The translations under genes and the position numbers were made by a program. This document shows positions 24,045 to 33,053 of a stretch of 43,734 nucleotides of DNA, one piece after another; positions within the stretch are counted from its first letter, which is position 1, and each line of letters begins with the position of its first letter. Source of the stretch: Eubacteriales bacterium (GTDB lineage: Bacteria > Bacillota > Clostridia > Lachnospirales > Lachnospiraceae); NCBI GenBank assembly GCA_030533235.1, contig JAUNJN010000017.1:1-43734 (forward strand), in the 5' to 3' direction. The notes under the pieces were generated by a model. The model did no database searches, was not told where the DNA came from, and saw only the letters and a list, made by a program, of their open reading frames with translations.

Positions 24045-25445
24045 ATGGAAAAGGAAATTAGTTCCAAGAGAAAATATGCATTGTATTTTATTATTGTGGC
24101 TGTTTTTGTGGCTGCAGTAGTGGCGATATTAAACTATTATCCAACAATGCATGATATGGTGGATGTGCAGATTGAGATAGATGGAGATGTGAAAAAAGCT
24201 CCGCAAATGTATTACACATTTGACGCAACAGCAAATTTAGAGAATTTTTCAGCGGGGCGTGAAGCAGAGTGTATAGGAGCAGAGGGAAATATTTTCACAT
24301 ATCAGGTGCCGAGCAATTCGACCTATATTCGTTTCCACTTTAATAATGCTGATAATTATGTTATTAAAGGAATTCGCTTTGATTATGATAATAATAGTAT
24401 TCAAATGAAGTCAGATGCTATTGCGATTGCTGCAAGCTTTCAGGGAATCGACGCATGCTTTGTCGATGAAGATGCGATGGTTCAAATTTCGACAAGTGGC
24501 AAGGATCCTTTTATTGCTTGGGATGTCCGAGACTATCAGATTGATGATTTGGCACAAGATCATTCGCGTCCGGAATTCAAAAAAATTCATCATATTGCAT
24601 TACTTGTAGTGCTTGTCTTATTTATTTTGGTTGTTCTTTCTCGCAACAAAATTGTTATGCTTCTCAATGCATTATATGATGATAAACGACAGATCCTTTC
24701 ATTGTCAAAGACAGATTTTAAAGCAAAGTATTCCGGGTCTTATTTTGGAATATTTTGGGCGTTTGTACAACCGGTTGTCACGATTGCAATTTATACCTTT
24801 GTATTTCAGGTTGGATTCAAGGCCGGAAACACAGTAGGTGGATATCCTTTTTTGTTATATCTTGTTGCCGGTATTATCCCATGGTTCTTTTTTGCAGAGG
24901 GATGGGGTTGCGCCACAAATTGTCTGATTGAATACAATTACCTTGTAAAGAAGGTTGTGTTCAAGATTGATATTTTACCGATTGTGAAGATTATTTCATC
25001 TATGTTTGTACACATATTCTTTATAGGAATATCAGTTTTGGTATATTTGGTTAACGGACGCATGCCGGGACTTACGTTTTTGCAAATTCCTTATTATATG
25101 TTTTGTACATTTGCGATTACATTGGCACTATCTTATTTGTCTGCGGCAATTACCCCGTTTTTCAAGGATATTTCACAGATAATAAACATTTTGACACAGC
25201 TTGGTATGTGGACAATTCCGATTATGTATGATGAAGGGATCATCGGTGAGGGCATTATGCGAATATTACGTTTTAATCCGTTGTATTATGTAGTCACAGG
25301 GTATCGAGATTGTTTTATGCACGGCGAGTGGTTTTGGAATGATATGAAAATGACATTATATTTTTGGATTGTAGTTGCAGGCTTATTTGTAATCGGATAC
25401 AGAGTCTTCCAGAAGTTAAAGGTACATTTTGCGGACGTGTTATAG
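24045..25445 (+). CDS. wzm: ABC-2 polysaccharide export permease (Wzm/TagG type) with extra extracytoplasmic domain
   Basis: A 466-residue protein. The C-terminal part (about 205-466) is a typical ABC-2 permease with Leu-Ser-Lys-Thr-Asp-Phe-Lys-Ala-Lys-Tyr before the first core helix and Trp-Ala-Phe-Val-Gln-Pro-Val after it. The N-terminus is unusual: a membrane helix at about 11-31, then about 150 residues that look like a beta-sandwich outside the cell, then another helix at about 183-200. Ordinary Wzm proteins are about 260 residues long. Family knowledge: it exports a lipid-linked glycan with the ATPase encoded 12 nt downstream. The extra domain may bind the emerging glycan; that is inference. 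Confidence 0.9.
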   Translation: MEKEISSKRKYALYFIIVAVFVAAVVAILNYYPTMHDMVDVQIEIDGDVKKAPQMYYTFDATANLENFSAGREAECIGAEGNIFTYQVPSNSTYIRFHFNNADNYVIKGIRFDYDNNSIQMKSDAIAIAASFQGIDACFVDEDAMVQISTSGKDPFIAWDVRDYQIDDLAQDHSRPEFKKIHHIALLVVLVLFILVVLSRNKIVMLLNALYDDKRQILSLSKTDFKAKYSGSYFGIFWAFVQPVVTIAIYTFVFQVGFKAGNTVGGYPFLLYLVAGIIPWFFFAEGWGCATNCLIEYNYLVKKVVFKIDILPIVKIISSMFVHIFFIGISVLVYLVNGRMPGLTFLQIPYYMFCTFAITLALSYLSAAITPFFKDISQIINILTQLGMWTIPIMYDEGIIGEGIMRILRFNPLYYVVTGYRDCFMHGEWFWNDMKMTLYFWIVVAGLFVIGYRVFQKLKVHFADVL

Positions 25446-25457
25446 GAGTTCAAGAAA

Positions 25458-26816
25458 ATGCAAGATAAAATTATAGAAATAAAAAATGTTAGGAAAACCT
25501 ATCAGTTATATGAAAAACCGATCCATCGTATGAAAGAGGTTTTGTCATTGACAAAGAAAAGCTATCATACGGATCATTTTGCATTGGATAGCATTAACCT
25601 GGATGTATATGCCGGTGAATGTGTGGGAATTATCGGAACAAACGGTTCCGGAAAATCTACGTTGTTGAAGATTGTTACAGGTGTCCTGAATCCGACGGAG
25701 GGCTCTGTAAATGTAAACGGAAAAATCAGTGCACTGCTTGAGCTTGGTACCGGATTTAATCCGGAATATTCCGGTATGGAAAATATATTTTTAAGTGGAA
25801 TAATGAATGGAATTCCACGAGAAGAAATGGAAAAAAAGGTTGATGAGATTGTCAAGTTTGCAGAGATTGGCGAGTTTATCTATCAACCGGTTAAGACGTA
25901 TTCGAGTGGTATGTTTGCAAGACTTGCATTTGCGGTTGCAATTAATGTCGATCCGGAGATATTGATTGTCGATGAGGCACTTAGTGTCGGAGATATTTTC
26001 TTCCAATCGAAGTGTTTCCGTAAGTTCAACGAGTTTAAGGATGCGGGAAAAACAATCCTTTTTGTATCGCATGATATGGGTAGTATTATAAAATATTGTG
26101 ATCGCGCATTGCTCATTCATCATGGTAAGCAGATAGCACTGGGAAAGACATCGGAAGTTGTTGACGTATATCGTAAAATCTTGGTAAATCAGTATGATGA
26201 AACCAACGAAACCGAAAATCAGAGTGATGCCAAACAAAAGGAAGAGCCTGAATTGGAGACAACCGTGTCAGTTGTTGAAGCAGAACAGGAAAATGAACAA
26301 GGAAATATGGAAACGCACAATGATGAGGAATCGGAAAATACTTGGAAATGTCAGATGATGGAGAACCCAAACTATCTGGATTATGGAAACGGACAGGCGA
26401 GAATTGTCGATTTTGCGATGTTTGATAATGAGGGAAAAATAAACTCCGTCGTGTATAAGGGCAGGGAATGCACTCTTAAAATGAAGATTGTATTTAACGA
26501 GGATGTGGAGGAACCGATTTTTGCCTTTACGATTAAGGATTTGAAGGGAACAGAGATTACCGGAACCAATACGATGCTTGAAGATAAATTGTGCGGATCG
26601 AAGAAAAAGGGTGAAGAGGTAATTGTGTCTTTTAAACAAAAATTAGATATTCAAGGAGGACAGTATTTGGTTTCTCTTGGATGTACAGGGTATGAGGCAG
26701 AAGATTTTGTAGTCTATAATCGATTGTATGATGTGTTTAATTTGCAGGTTGTCTCTGACCGAAATACAATCGGATTTTTTGATACGAATTCGACAGTATT
26801 ATATGAGGTAGATTAA
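25458..26816 (+). CDS. wzt: ABC transporter ATPase with C-terminal glycan-binding domain (Wzt type)
   Basis: A 452-residue protein. The ATPase domain is at 1-250: Walker A Gly-Thr-Asn-Gly-Ser-Gly-Lys-Ser (60-67), signature Ser-Ser-Gly-Met, Walker B Ile-Leu-Ile-Val-Asp-Glu and the switch His in Val-Ser-His-Asp-Met. A Glu-rich linker (about 250-290) leads to a C-terminal beta-sandwich of about 160 residues of the Wzt_C type. In O-antigen systems such a domain recognises the capped non-reducing end of the finished polymer. This fits the methyltransferase and kinase-like genes just downstream. Partner of the permease at 24045. Confidence 0.93.
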   Translation: MQDKIIEIKNVRKTYQLYEKPIHRMKEVLSLTKKSYHTDHFALDSINLDVYAGECVGIIGTNGSGKSTLLKIVTGVLNPTEGSVNVNGKISALLELGTGFNPEYSGMENIFLSGIMNGIPREEMEKKVDEIVKFAEIGEFIYQPVKTYSSGMFARLAFAVAINVDPEILIVDEALSVGDIFFQSKCFRKFNEFKDAGKTILFVSHDMGSIIKYCDRALLIHHGKQIALGKTSEVVDVYRKILVNQYDETNETENQSDAKQKEEPELETTVSVVEAEQENEQGNMETHNDEESENTWKCQMMENPNYLDYGNGQARIVDFAMFDNEGKINSVVYKGRECTLKMKIVFNEDVEEPIFAFTIKDLKGTEITGTNTMLEDKLCGSKKKGEEVIVSFKQKLDIQGGQYLVSLGCTGYEAEDFVVYNRLYDVFNLQVVSDRNTIGFFDTNSTVLYEVD

Positions 26817-26819
26817 TGC

Positions 26820-27737
26820 ATGGAAACGGTTGGAAAAGTAACGCTTAATTATCAATACTATTCGGGAAATGATGCTTATAGTGACGGAAGTATCGAGGAT
26901 GAGCTTTTGGACATTGTAAAGAATCATACAAAAGAAGAGTATGATACCATAATAAAAGAAAAGAAATCATGGCCGATTCTTTATCATTTGTCAGACATTC
27001 GAGAGAATATTCTCAACTGGTTTCCTTTTGAGAAGGATGCAAGCGTATTGGAAATCGGTGCCGGCTGCGGGGCTATTTCAGGAGTGCTGGCGCGCAGTGT
27101 CGGATGTGTAACGGCGGTCGATTTGTCTAAGCGAAGAAGCTTAATTAATGCATACAAAAATGCAGAGTGTGACAATCTGTCGATTATCGTAGGCGATTTC
27201 AATGTGATATCTGCAAAACTTGAAGAGAAATATGACTATATTACCTTGATTGGTGTATTGGAATATGCAGGGTGCTATATTCAGGATGCAAATGCCGCCG
27301 ATTTATTTTTGCAGAGAATAAAAAGCTTGTTAAAGCCGGAAGGGAAAATAATCATTGCAATCGAAAATCGATTGGGGATGAAATATTTCGCCGGATGTGC
27401 AGAGGATCATGTCGGAAGAATGTTTGAAGGTATTGAAGGATATCCAAATACAAAAGGAATTCGAACCTATTCCAAAAAGGAGATTTCAACGTTACTTTCA
27501 AACAATGGATTTTCGGAAAGTAAGTTTTATTATCCGTATCCGGATTATAAGCTGCCGAATGTCATCTTTTCGGATGAACGTTTACCTCAAAAGGGTGAAT
27601 TGAAGAACAATCTTCGGAATTATGACACACATAGATTGATGTTGTTTGATGAACAGCGCGCGTTTGATTCGATATTAGATGCAGGGCTGTTTGATGAGTT
27701 TTCAAATTCGTTTTTAATTGTTGCATCGGGGAAATAG
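26820..27737 (+). CDS. SAM-dependent methyltransferase of the polysaccharide cluster
   Basis: A 305-residue class I methyltransferase with motif I Val-Leu-Glu-Ile-Gly-Ala-Gly-Cys-Gly (76-84), the acidic motif Ala-Val-Asp, and a Leu-Ile-Gly-Val-Leu-Glu-Tyr segment. The C-terminal part has Glu-Asn-Arg-Leu-Gly-Met-Lys-Tyr-Phe-Ala-Gly, which I associate with polysaccharide-cluster enzymes. The gene starts 3 nt after wzt. I infer that it methylates a sugar, perhaps the terminal residue that stops chain growth and is read by Wzt, with the kinase-like protein downstream. Confidence 0.86.
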   Translation: METVGKVTLNYQYYSGNDAYSDGSIEDELLDIVKNHTKEEYDTIIKEKKSWPILYHLSDIRENILNWFPFEKDASVLEIGAGCGAISGVLARSVGCVTAVDLSKRRSLINAYKNAECDNLSIIVGDFNVISAKLEEKYDYITLIGVLEYAGCYIQDANAADLFLQRIKSLLKPEGKIIIAIENRLGMKYFAGCAEDHVGRMFEGIEGYPNTKGIRTYSKKEISTLLSNNGFSESKFYYPYPDYKLPNVIFSDERLPQKGELKNNLRNYDTHRLMLFDEQRAFDSILDAGLFDEFSNSFLIVASGK

Positions 27738-27741
27738 TAGA

Positions 27742-29070
27742 ATGGACAAAATACTATACACAAAATGTTCTTTGGAACGAAAAAAAGAATATAAGATCAT
27801 AACAAGCATCCTTGAGACGGACGGGAAACGTCATGTTCGAAAGAAGGCCGCTACAAAGGATGCGGTCTTGCATATCAATCGGATGTTTGAATATTACAAG
27901 GCGCAGTGCGGCAGAGGATACAAATTGTTGCCGGCACCATGTAAAATGATAGAAAGCGGACAGCTTGACTTTGAGTATATTGAGGGAAAAACTATACAGT
28001 CCATAATGCAGGAACATTACGAAGCCTCTAACCGGGAAGCTCTGATTTTGGATTTTGAGACGCTGTACATGCTGATTACGGAGTCGGTAACGACGGAACC
28101 GTTTGGCGAGACGGATGACTTTGTTTTGATGTTTGGCAAGCAGGATGCACTTTACGGAAGACCTGCGGTCTGTAATCGAAATATAGATATTATTGCCGAA
28201 AATATTATTTGCAGCAATGATTGTTATTATGAGATTGACTATGAATGGGTAATGCCGTTTTTCGTTCCGCTCGATTATATTTTATTTCGGGTGCTATATT
28301 TCAATGTGGTATTTCAGAGTCTTACCGAAAAAGATAAGGAGCATATTATTGATATTTTTCATCTGAATCGCAACGACTTTGAAATGTTTTATGAAATGGA
28401 AAAAACATTTCAGAAGCAGATATCCCTTGATCAACTCTATGTCAGCATGGGAGAACCCCTATACTATATCAATGATGCAATGATGTCACATAGTATGAAT
28501 CATATTGAGGTGTTGTCTACAGATGGAAAGGTACTATTTGAAGACAAGACGATCCATTATGAGAATAAGGTTTTGCTCGATGTATCCTCTGTTGATGTGA
28601 TCATTTTACATCCTTGTGAAAAACGATGTGTAATAAAACTTCGAAAAATAATTGTTGATGGGGAAGACTACAAAGAGGATGTGAGCAGCAATACAGTTTT
28701 GCAAATTGTAGACGATTACTATTTTGGTGACCGACCGGAATTTGTTTTTCCGGTTAAGAATGTAAATAAAATAGAGATTTGGTTTCAAATATTGGAAAAA
28801 GACAACTCTTTTTTGCCGAACTATGCGATTGCGTTAAAGGATGCCCATAAATATGAACTGGAGTCTATGGGTTTGGCAAATGATAAGAAGGTATATCAGG
28901 AAGCTGCAGATGAGTTCAGGGATAAATACCTGAAAACAAATGAAGAATTGTGTGCGAGGAGTGCAGAGTTGTCGAAAATGAATGAGATGTGTGATGCACA
29001 AGGAGAAGAATTATCAAGGATAAAGGATGCCAGATTCTGGAAAATTTATGCCAAAATAAACAAACTTTAA
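27742..29070 (+). CDS. Kinase-fold protein with C-terminal coiled coil (WbdD-like second half)
   Basis: A 442-residue protein. I chose the ATG at 27742 over a TTG at 27718. The N-terminal part reads like a kinase N-lobe with Arg-Lys-Lys (33-35) and Glu-Tyr-Ile-Glu-Gly as a possible hinge. The catalytic loop appears as Asn-Ile-Asp-Ile-Ile-Ala-Glu-Asn (Asp149, Asn154; Asn replaces the usual His). The metal-binding motif is Ile-Asp-Tyr-Glu (Asp166, Glu168), as in aminoglycoside-phosphotransferase-like folds. Residues about 385-435 form a coiled coil ending in Ala-Arg-Phe-Trp-Lys-Ile. Methyltransferase, kinase and coiled coil are the parts of WbdD, here split over two genes. The kinase assignment is by motif only and needs structural comparison. 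Confidence 0.65.
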   Translation: MDKILYTKCSLERKKEYKIITSILETDGKRHVRKKAATKDAVLHINRMFEYYKAQCGRGYKLLPAPCKMIESGQLDFEYIEGKTIQSIMQEHYEASNREALILDFETLYMLITESVTTEPFGETDDFVLMFGKQDALYGRPAVCNRNIDIIAENIICSNDCYYEIDYEWVMPFFVPLDYILFRVLYFNVVFQSLTEKDKEHIIDIFHLNRNDFEMFYEMEKTFQKQISLDQLYVSMGEPLYYINDAMMSHSMNHIEVLSTDGKVLFEDKTIHYENKVLLDVSSVDVIILHPCEKRCVIKLRKIIVDGEDYKEDVSSNTVLQIVDDYYFGDRPEFVFPVKNVNKIEIWFQILEKDNSFLPNYAIALKDAHKYELESMGLANDKKVYQEAADEFRDKYLKTNEELCARSAELSKMNEMCDAQGEELSRIKDARFWKIYAKINKL

Positions 29071-29077
29071 GGGGAAA

Positions 29078-31324
29078 ATGATGGACGTTACAATCGTAAT
29101 ACCGACCAAAAACGGTGGAGAATTATTTAATAAAGTACTTGATGCTATTGAGAATCAAAAGACGGAGTATTCATATGAAGTAATCTGTGTTGATTCCGGG
29201 TCTACGGATCAAACGAAGGAATATGTTAAAAAACATAATTATTCGTTGTATGAAATTGCTCCGGAGGAGTTTGGACACGGAAAAACAAGAAATTTCGGTG
29301 CATCGAAGGGAACCGGCGAGTTTATTATATTTATTACGCAGGATGCATTGCCGGTAAATGATATGTGGCTGCAGAACTTTATTACGGCAATGAAACAGGA
29401 TAAGGAGATTGCCGGTGGTTTCGGCAGACATTTGCCGTATCCGGATTGTAATCTCTTGGACAAACGTGATATTACAGCTCATTTCGACGGATTTGGGAAA
29501 GAAAATACGGTTGTTACACTTGCAGATAAGCCTAGATATCTTGTTGATGAAGGATATCGTCATTTTCTTGCGTTTTATTCGGATAATAACTCCTGTATGC
29601 GAAGGGATATATGGGAAAAATATCCATATGACGATGTCGATTTTGCCGAAGATCAAATATGGGCTCGGAAGATGATTGAGCGAGGCTACAAGAAGCTGTA
29701 TTGCAATGATGCCATGGTATATCATTCGCATAATTATTCTCTGAAATCATACTATGGACGTTATTATGACGAGTATAAGAGCTTATATGTGTTGCATGGA
29801 TATCGAATGACAAGGACGTTGAAAGAGATGAGACGGGAAATGGTTCGACAGATTTTGAGAGATGTTGCTCATATTGTTCGAAATTATCCTGTTAAGAAAT
29901 GGTTGTATTGGTCGTATTATGCATTTCGCAGAGATCGTTATCGATATAAGGCCGGATATCTTGCCGGTATGTACCATTTGTTGCCTGAGTCAGTACAGGA
30001 ATATTTGGATCGACACAAGTCACAGCAATACAAACAGATTCATGGAAATCGTAAAAGGACAGATAAGTCAAAGCTTGATAAAGAGTTTTGGAAGTGGGTA
30101 TTTTTAAATCCGGATCTATATGCAAGCAAGCCGGACCCACAAAGTAGTGTCGATGTGAAACTCGATGATTCGACATTTGACAGCAGAAATGATGTATGTG
30201 GATTTTACAATTTTGTAATGAAGGGGGAGAAAACTCCTTTTTCAAAGGAGGATTATCTTGCATATAAGGAGGATGCGATTACCGTCAATTGGGTGATTCC
30301 GGAGATGGGGCCGGGCTCGGGTGGACACATCAATATTTTCCGATTCGTGACAAATCTTTATAGGATGGGACTTCGGCATCGAATTTATATTATGGATCCT
30401 GTTCGCCTGACAACGGATCAGATGGCAAGAGATTTTATGGAAAAGTACTTTGATTTCCATTATCCGGATATTGAGATTCATGTAAATGCCTGGGAGATGA
30501 AATTTGCGCATGCGACGATTGCCACCTCTTGGCAAACCGCGTATTGTGTAAGAGATTTTGACAATACGATCAGTAAATTCTATTTTGTACAGGATTTTGA
30601 GCCGTATTTTTATGCGATGGGTTCGGAATATGTATTTGCGGAAAATACTTATAAGTTAGGCTTCCGTGGAATTACGGCAGGCGATTGGCTGAAGGATAAG
30701 CTGCACGAAGAATATGGGATGCAAACCGACAGCTTTGGGTTCTCATATGATAATGAGATTTATAAACCGGTAGAAAAACGTGATGATGTAAAAAGAGTAT
30801 TTTTCTATGCGAGACCGGTTACGCCGCGTCGGGATTTTGAGCTTGGATTAATGGCACTTACAAAGCTTGCCGAATATATTCCGGATGTGGAGGTCGTGTT
30901 TGCAGGTTGGGATGTCAGTCAGTATAAAATCGACTTCAACTATCAAAATCTTGGAATTGTTGATGTGGCGAAACTGTCGGATATTTATGGACAATGTGAC
31001 GTATGTCTTGTGTTGTCGAATACGAATTTGTCATTGTTACCTTTGGAGGTTATGGCATCCAATTCCGTTGCGATGTGTTCCAAGGGTGCAAACAGCAGCT
31101 GGCTTGTAAATGAAGAAAATTCAATCATGGTAGATTTTGATCCGGATGTGATTGCAGAGACGTTGGCATACTATTTAAATCATCCGCATGAGCTGGCTAC
31201 GATTCGAGAAAAGGGAAAAGTGTTTGCGAATGCAACATCCTGGGAGCAAGAGGCCAAAAAGGTAAAGGCGGCGATTGAAAAAGGAGTATATGAGGATGAA
31301 AAAAATATTAGTGCTGGGCGGTAA
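29078..31324 (+). CDS. Bifunctional glycosyltransferase: GT2 domain plus WsaF-like domain
   Basis: A 748-residue protein. Two adjacent ATGs (29078 and 29081) follow AAGGGG; the second has better spacing. Residues 1-230 are a GT2 (GT-A) domain: Val-Ile-Pro-Thr-Lys-Asn-Gly-Gly, Asp-Ser-Gly-Ser-Thr-Asp, Phe-Gly-His-Gly-Lys-Thr-Arg-Asn and Gln-Asp-Ala, as in rhamnosyltransferases. After a basic linker, residues about 404-745 resemble the GT4-like WsaF rhamnosyltransferase family, with Asn-Trp-Val-Ile-Pro-Glu and Gly-Ser-Gly-Gly-His-Ile-Asn, and a C-terminal Leu-Pro-Leu-Glu-Val-Met-Ala donor site. It may add two sugars in sequence. It overlaps the next gene by 29 nt. Confidence 0.87.
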   Translation: MMDVTIVIPTKNGGELFNKVLDAIENQKTEYSYEVICVDSGSTDQTKEYVKKHNYSLYEIAPEEFGHGKTRNFGASKGTGEFIIFITQDALPVNDMWLQNFITAMKQDKEIAGGFGRHLPYPDCNLLDKRDITAHFDGFGKENTVVTLADKPRYLVDEGYRHFLAFYSDNNSCMRRDIWEKYPYDDVDFAEDQIWARKMIERGYKKLYCNDAMVYHSHNYSLKSYYGRYYDEYKSLYVLHGYRMTRTLKEMRREMVRQILRDVAHIVRNYPVKKWLYWSYYAFRRDRYRYKAGYLAGMYHLLPESVQEYLDRHKSQQYKQIHGNRKRTDKSKLDKEFWKWVFLNPDLYASKPDPQSSVDVKLDDSTFDSRNDVCGFYNFVMKGEKTPFSKEDYLAYKEDAITVNWVIPEMGPGSGGHINIFRFVTNLYRMGLRHRIYIMDPVRLTTDQMARDFMEKYFDFHYPDIEIHVNAWEMKFAHATIATSWQTAYCVRDFDNTISKFYFVQDFEPYFYAMGSEYVFAENTYKLGFRGITAGDWLKDKLHEEYGMQTDSFGFSYDNEIYKPVEKRDDVKRVFFYARPVTPRRDFELGLMALTKLAEYIPDVEVVFAGWDVSQYKIDFNYQNLGIVDVAKLSDIYGQCDVCLVLSNTNLSLLPLEVMASNSVAMCSKGANSSWLVNEENSIMVDFDPDVIAETLAYYLNHPHELATIREKGKVFANATSWEQEAKKVKAAIEKGVYEDEKNISAGR

Positions 31325-32213
31325 CGGCTTTATCGGACGAAATCTATGCAGATATCTAAGGGGTGCCGGCGAGGATGTGTACAGCTTTGATATGTCGTAT
31401 CCAAAGGAGCAGGACAAGGGAATCCACTATTTGGAAGGGGATTTTTTTGATGACTATACGCTTCGTGAAATGATTGAAGGTATGGATATCATCTTTCATG
31501 CAATCTGTACACTTAATCCGGGGAATTCCAATGAAAAGTGTATTCTCGGTTATGAAAGAGATTTTGTGCAAACGGCAAAGCTGTGTAATTATATTAAGGA
31601 CAAGAATTGCCGGCTGATCTTTTTGTCATCCGGTGGAACGGTCTATGGCAATCAGGAGCATCAACCGATTTCGGAAGATGCAGTGCCGGTTCCGATTAAT
31701 CATTATGGAAACTTAAAGCTCTGTATCGAAAATACAATCCGAACCTTTAATTTTCAATCAAAACGTCATATGCTGGTTGCCAGAATATCCAATCCGTATG
31801 GCCCGGGACAGGATTACCTAAAGGGTGTTGGATTTATCGATGCAGCCTTGAAGAGGGCACTACACGGAGAACCGATTGAAGTGTGGGGCGATGGCAGTAT
31901 TGTTCGTGATTATATCTACATTGAGGATGTGTGTCGTATGTTGCATGCGCTCGTGTATTACCACGGACCGTATGAGGTGTTCAATGTAAGCTCCAATACT
32001 GCAACCTCGCAGAAGGATGTTCTTAGGATTATTGAACAGCTTGTTCCGCATGTGGAGATTCGGTACTTGCCGGCAAGAAATGTCGATGCGCATACAATTA
32101 TGCTTGACAATTCGCGCATGAAGGAAGTTGATGATTTCGAATTAATACGAATCGAACAGGGAATCAATCGCTACTATGAATACATAGTGGACAATATGAA
32201 TGAGGAGAGGTAA
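31296..32213 (+). CDS. NAD-dependent sugar epimerase/dehydratase
   Basis: A 305-residue extended short-chain dehydrogenase. I chose the ATG at 31296, 9 nt after AAGGAG, over upstream codons at 31275 and 31290. The nucleotide site Gly-Gly-Asn-Gly-Phe-Ile-Gly is near residue 8. The active site has Ser-Ser-Gly-Gly-Thr-Val-Tyr-Gly and Tyr-Gly-Asn-Leu-Lys (the YxxxK pair). The C-terminal part has Asn-Pro-Tyr-Gly-Pro-Gly and Arg-Asp-Tyr-Ile-Tyr-Ile-Glu-Asp, as in UDP-glucose 4-epimerases. The substrate is not decided by sequence: UDP-glucose or a dTDP-6-deoxyhexose are both plausible in this cluster. Confidence 0.88.
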   Translation: MKKILVLGGNGFIGRNLCRYLRGAGEDVYSFDMSYPKEQDKGIHYLEGDFFDDYTLREMIEGMDIIFHAICTLNPGNSNEKCILGYERDFVQTAKLCNYIKDKNCRLIFLSSGGTVYGNQEHQPISEDAVPVPINHYGNLKLCIENTIRTFNFQSKRHMLVARISNPYGPGQDYLKGVGFIDAALKRALHGEPIEVWGDGSIVRDYIYIEDVCRMLHALVYYHGPYEVFNVSSNTATSQKDVLRIIEQLVPHVEIRYLPARNVDAHTIMLDNSRMKEVDDFELIRIEQGINRYYEYIVDNMNEER

Positions 32214-32216
32214 GTC

Positions 32217-32963
32217 ATGAGTGAATGTTTTTTCTTTGGAATCGGACTCCTTGTATTACTCGGCATTTTTGTTGCAGTGCTGCTGTATCGTTGCGGCATT
32301 GTAAACTATATTCATCAAATTGGTAAAAAGGATTTGCTTGTAACGGGTGCATTGGTTATTTTAGCAGCATTTGCAGCAATCTATGTGGGTGCACGTGAAA
32401 CGAGTATTTATTATGAGAAACAAACTATAATTGCAAAGTGTATCGACAAGTTCTTCCTTGAGCTTGCCAATGATAACGTGTTGTTGAAACATATTGCACA
32501 GTGTGTGATGCTGACGCTTCCCGCGATTGTTTTGCTTGGTTTAGTGAATAAGCATTTATCAGACCGGGCGATTGATTTTAGCAGCAATCTGATGGTACCG
32601 ATACTACTTACGGTTGGATTCATATCTGTATATTCATTAAAATGGACGATATCGCATGCAATGCTGTGTTTGTTGTTTGCGGCATTGATGTACAGCGTTA
32701 TGTTTATCTACAAGAAATTGAGCAAGCGAATGTATGTATATCCAATCTTGTGCATTGTATCAATGCCTGTCTGTGTGATAACACCGCGCATATATTTGGA
32801 GGTTATAATATATATCGTTTTATGCGTAGTCTGTGCTTTGATTGCAAATTGGTGTTTCAAGCACACGCGAGCACTTCGGAGTGTGTTTCAGTTTGTAATC
32901 AATGTCTGCGTGATTGTCGGGTTGTTATTTATTGAAAATATGATATTTTGTCAAATTGCATAG
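32217..32963 (+). CDS. Unknown polytopic membrane protein
   Basis: A 248-residue protein with about seven hydrophobic segments separated by short loops; the longest hydrophilic stretch (about 60-85) includes Arg-Glu-Thr-Ser-Ile-Tyr-Tyr-Glu. GAGGAGAGG precedes the ATG. No motif of flippases, polymerases or acyltransferases is recognisable. It ends the first polysaccharide operon, before the rmlB promoter. It may modify or anchor the glycan; no function is assigned. Confidence 0.72.
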   Translation: MSECFFFGIGLLVLLGIFVAVLLYRCGIVNYIHQIGKKDLLVTGALVILAAFAAIYVGARETSIYYEKQTIIAKCIDKFFLELANDNVLLKHIAQCVMLTLPAIVLLGLVNKHLSDRAIDFSSNLMVPILLTVGFISVYSLKWTISHAMLCLLFAALMYSVMFIYKKLSKRMYVYPILCIVSMPVCVITPRIYLEVIIYIVLCVVCALIANWCFKHTRALRSVFQFVINVCVIVGLLFIENMIFCQIA

Positions 32964-32967
32964 AATG

Positions 32968-32996
32968 TTGCGACTTGTGAGCAATCATGGTATATT
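32968..32996 (+). promoter_or_regulatory. Promoter of rmlB
   Basis: TTGCGA at 32968-32973 and TATATT at 32991-32996 with a 17-bp spacer, 57 nt before the rmlB ATG. Confidence 0.65.
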
Positions 32997-33053
32997 GTTT
33001 GTGTTAAGGTAATGAAAAATAAATTAATTTATATAATAAATGGAGGTATCATA

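Noticed and set aside
26268-26639. Minus-strand open frame of 123 codons
   Set aside because: Antisense to wzt, with no ribosome site and unlikely composition.
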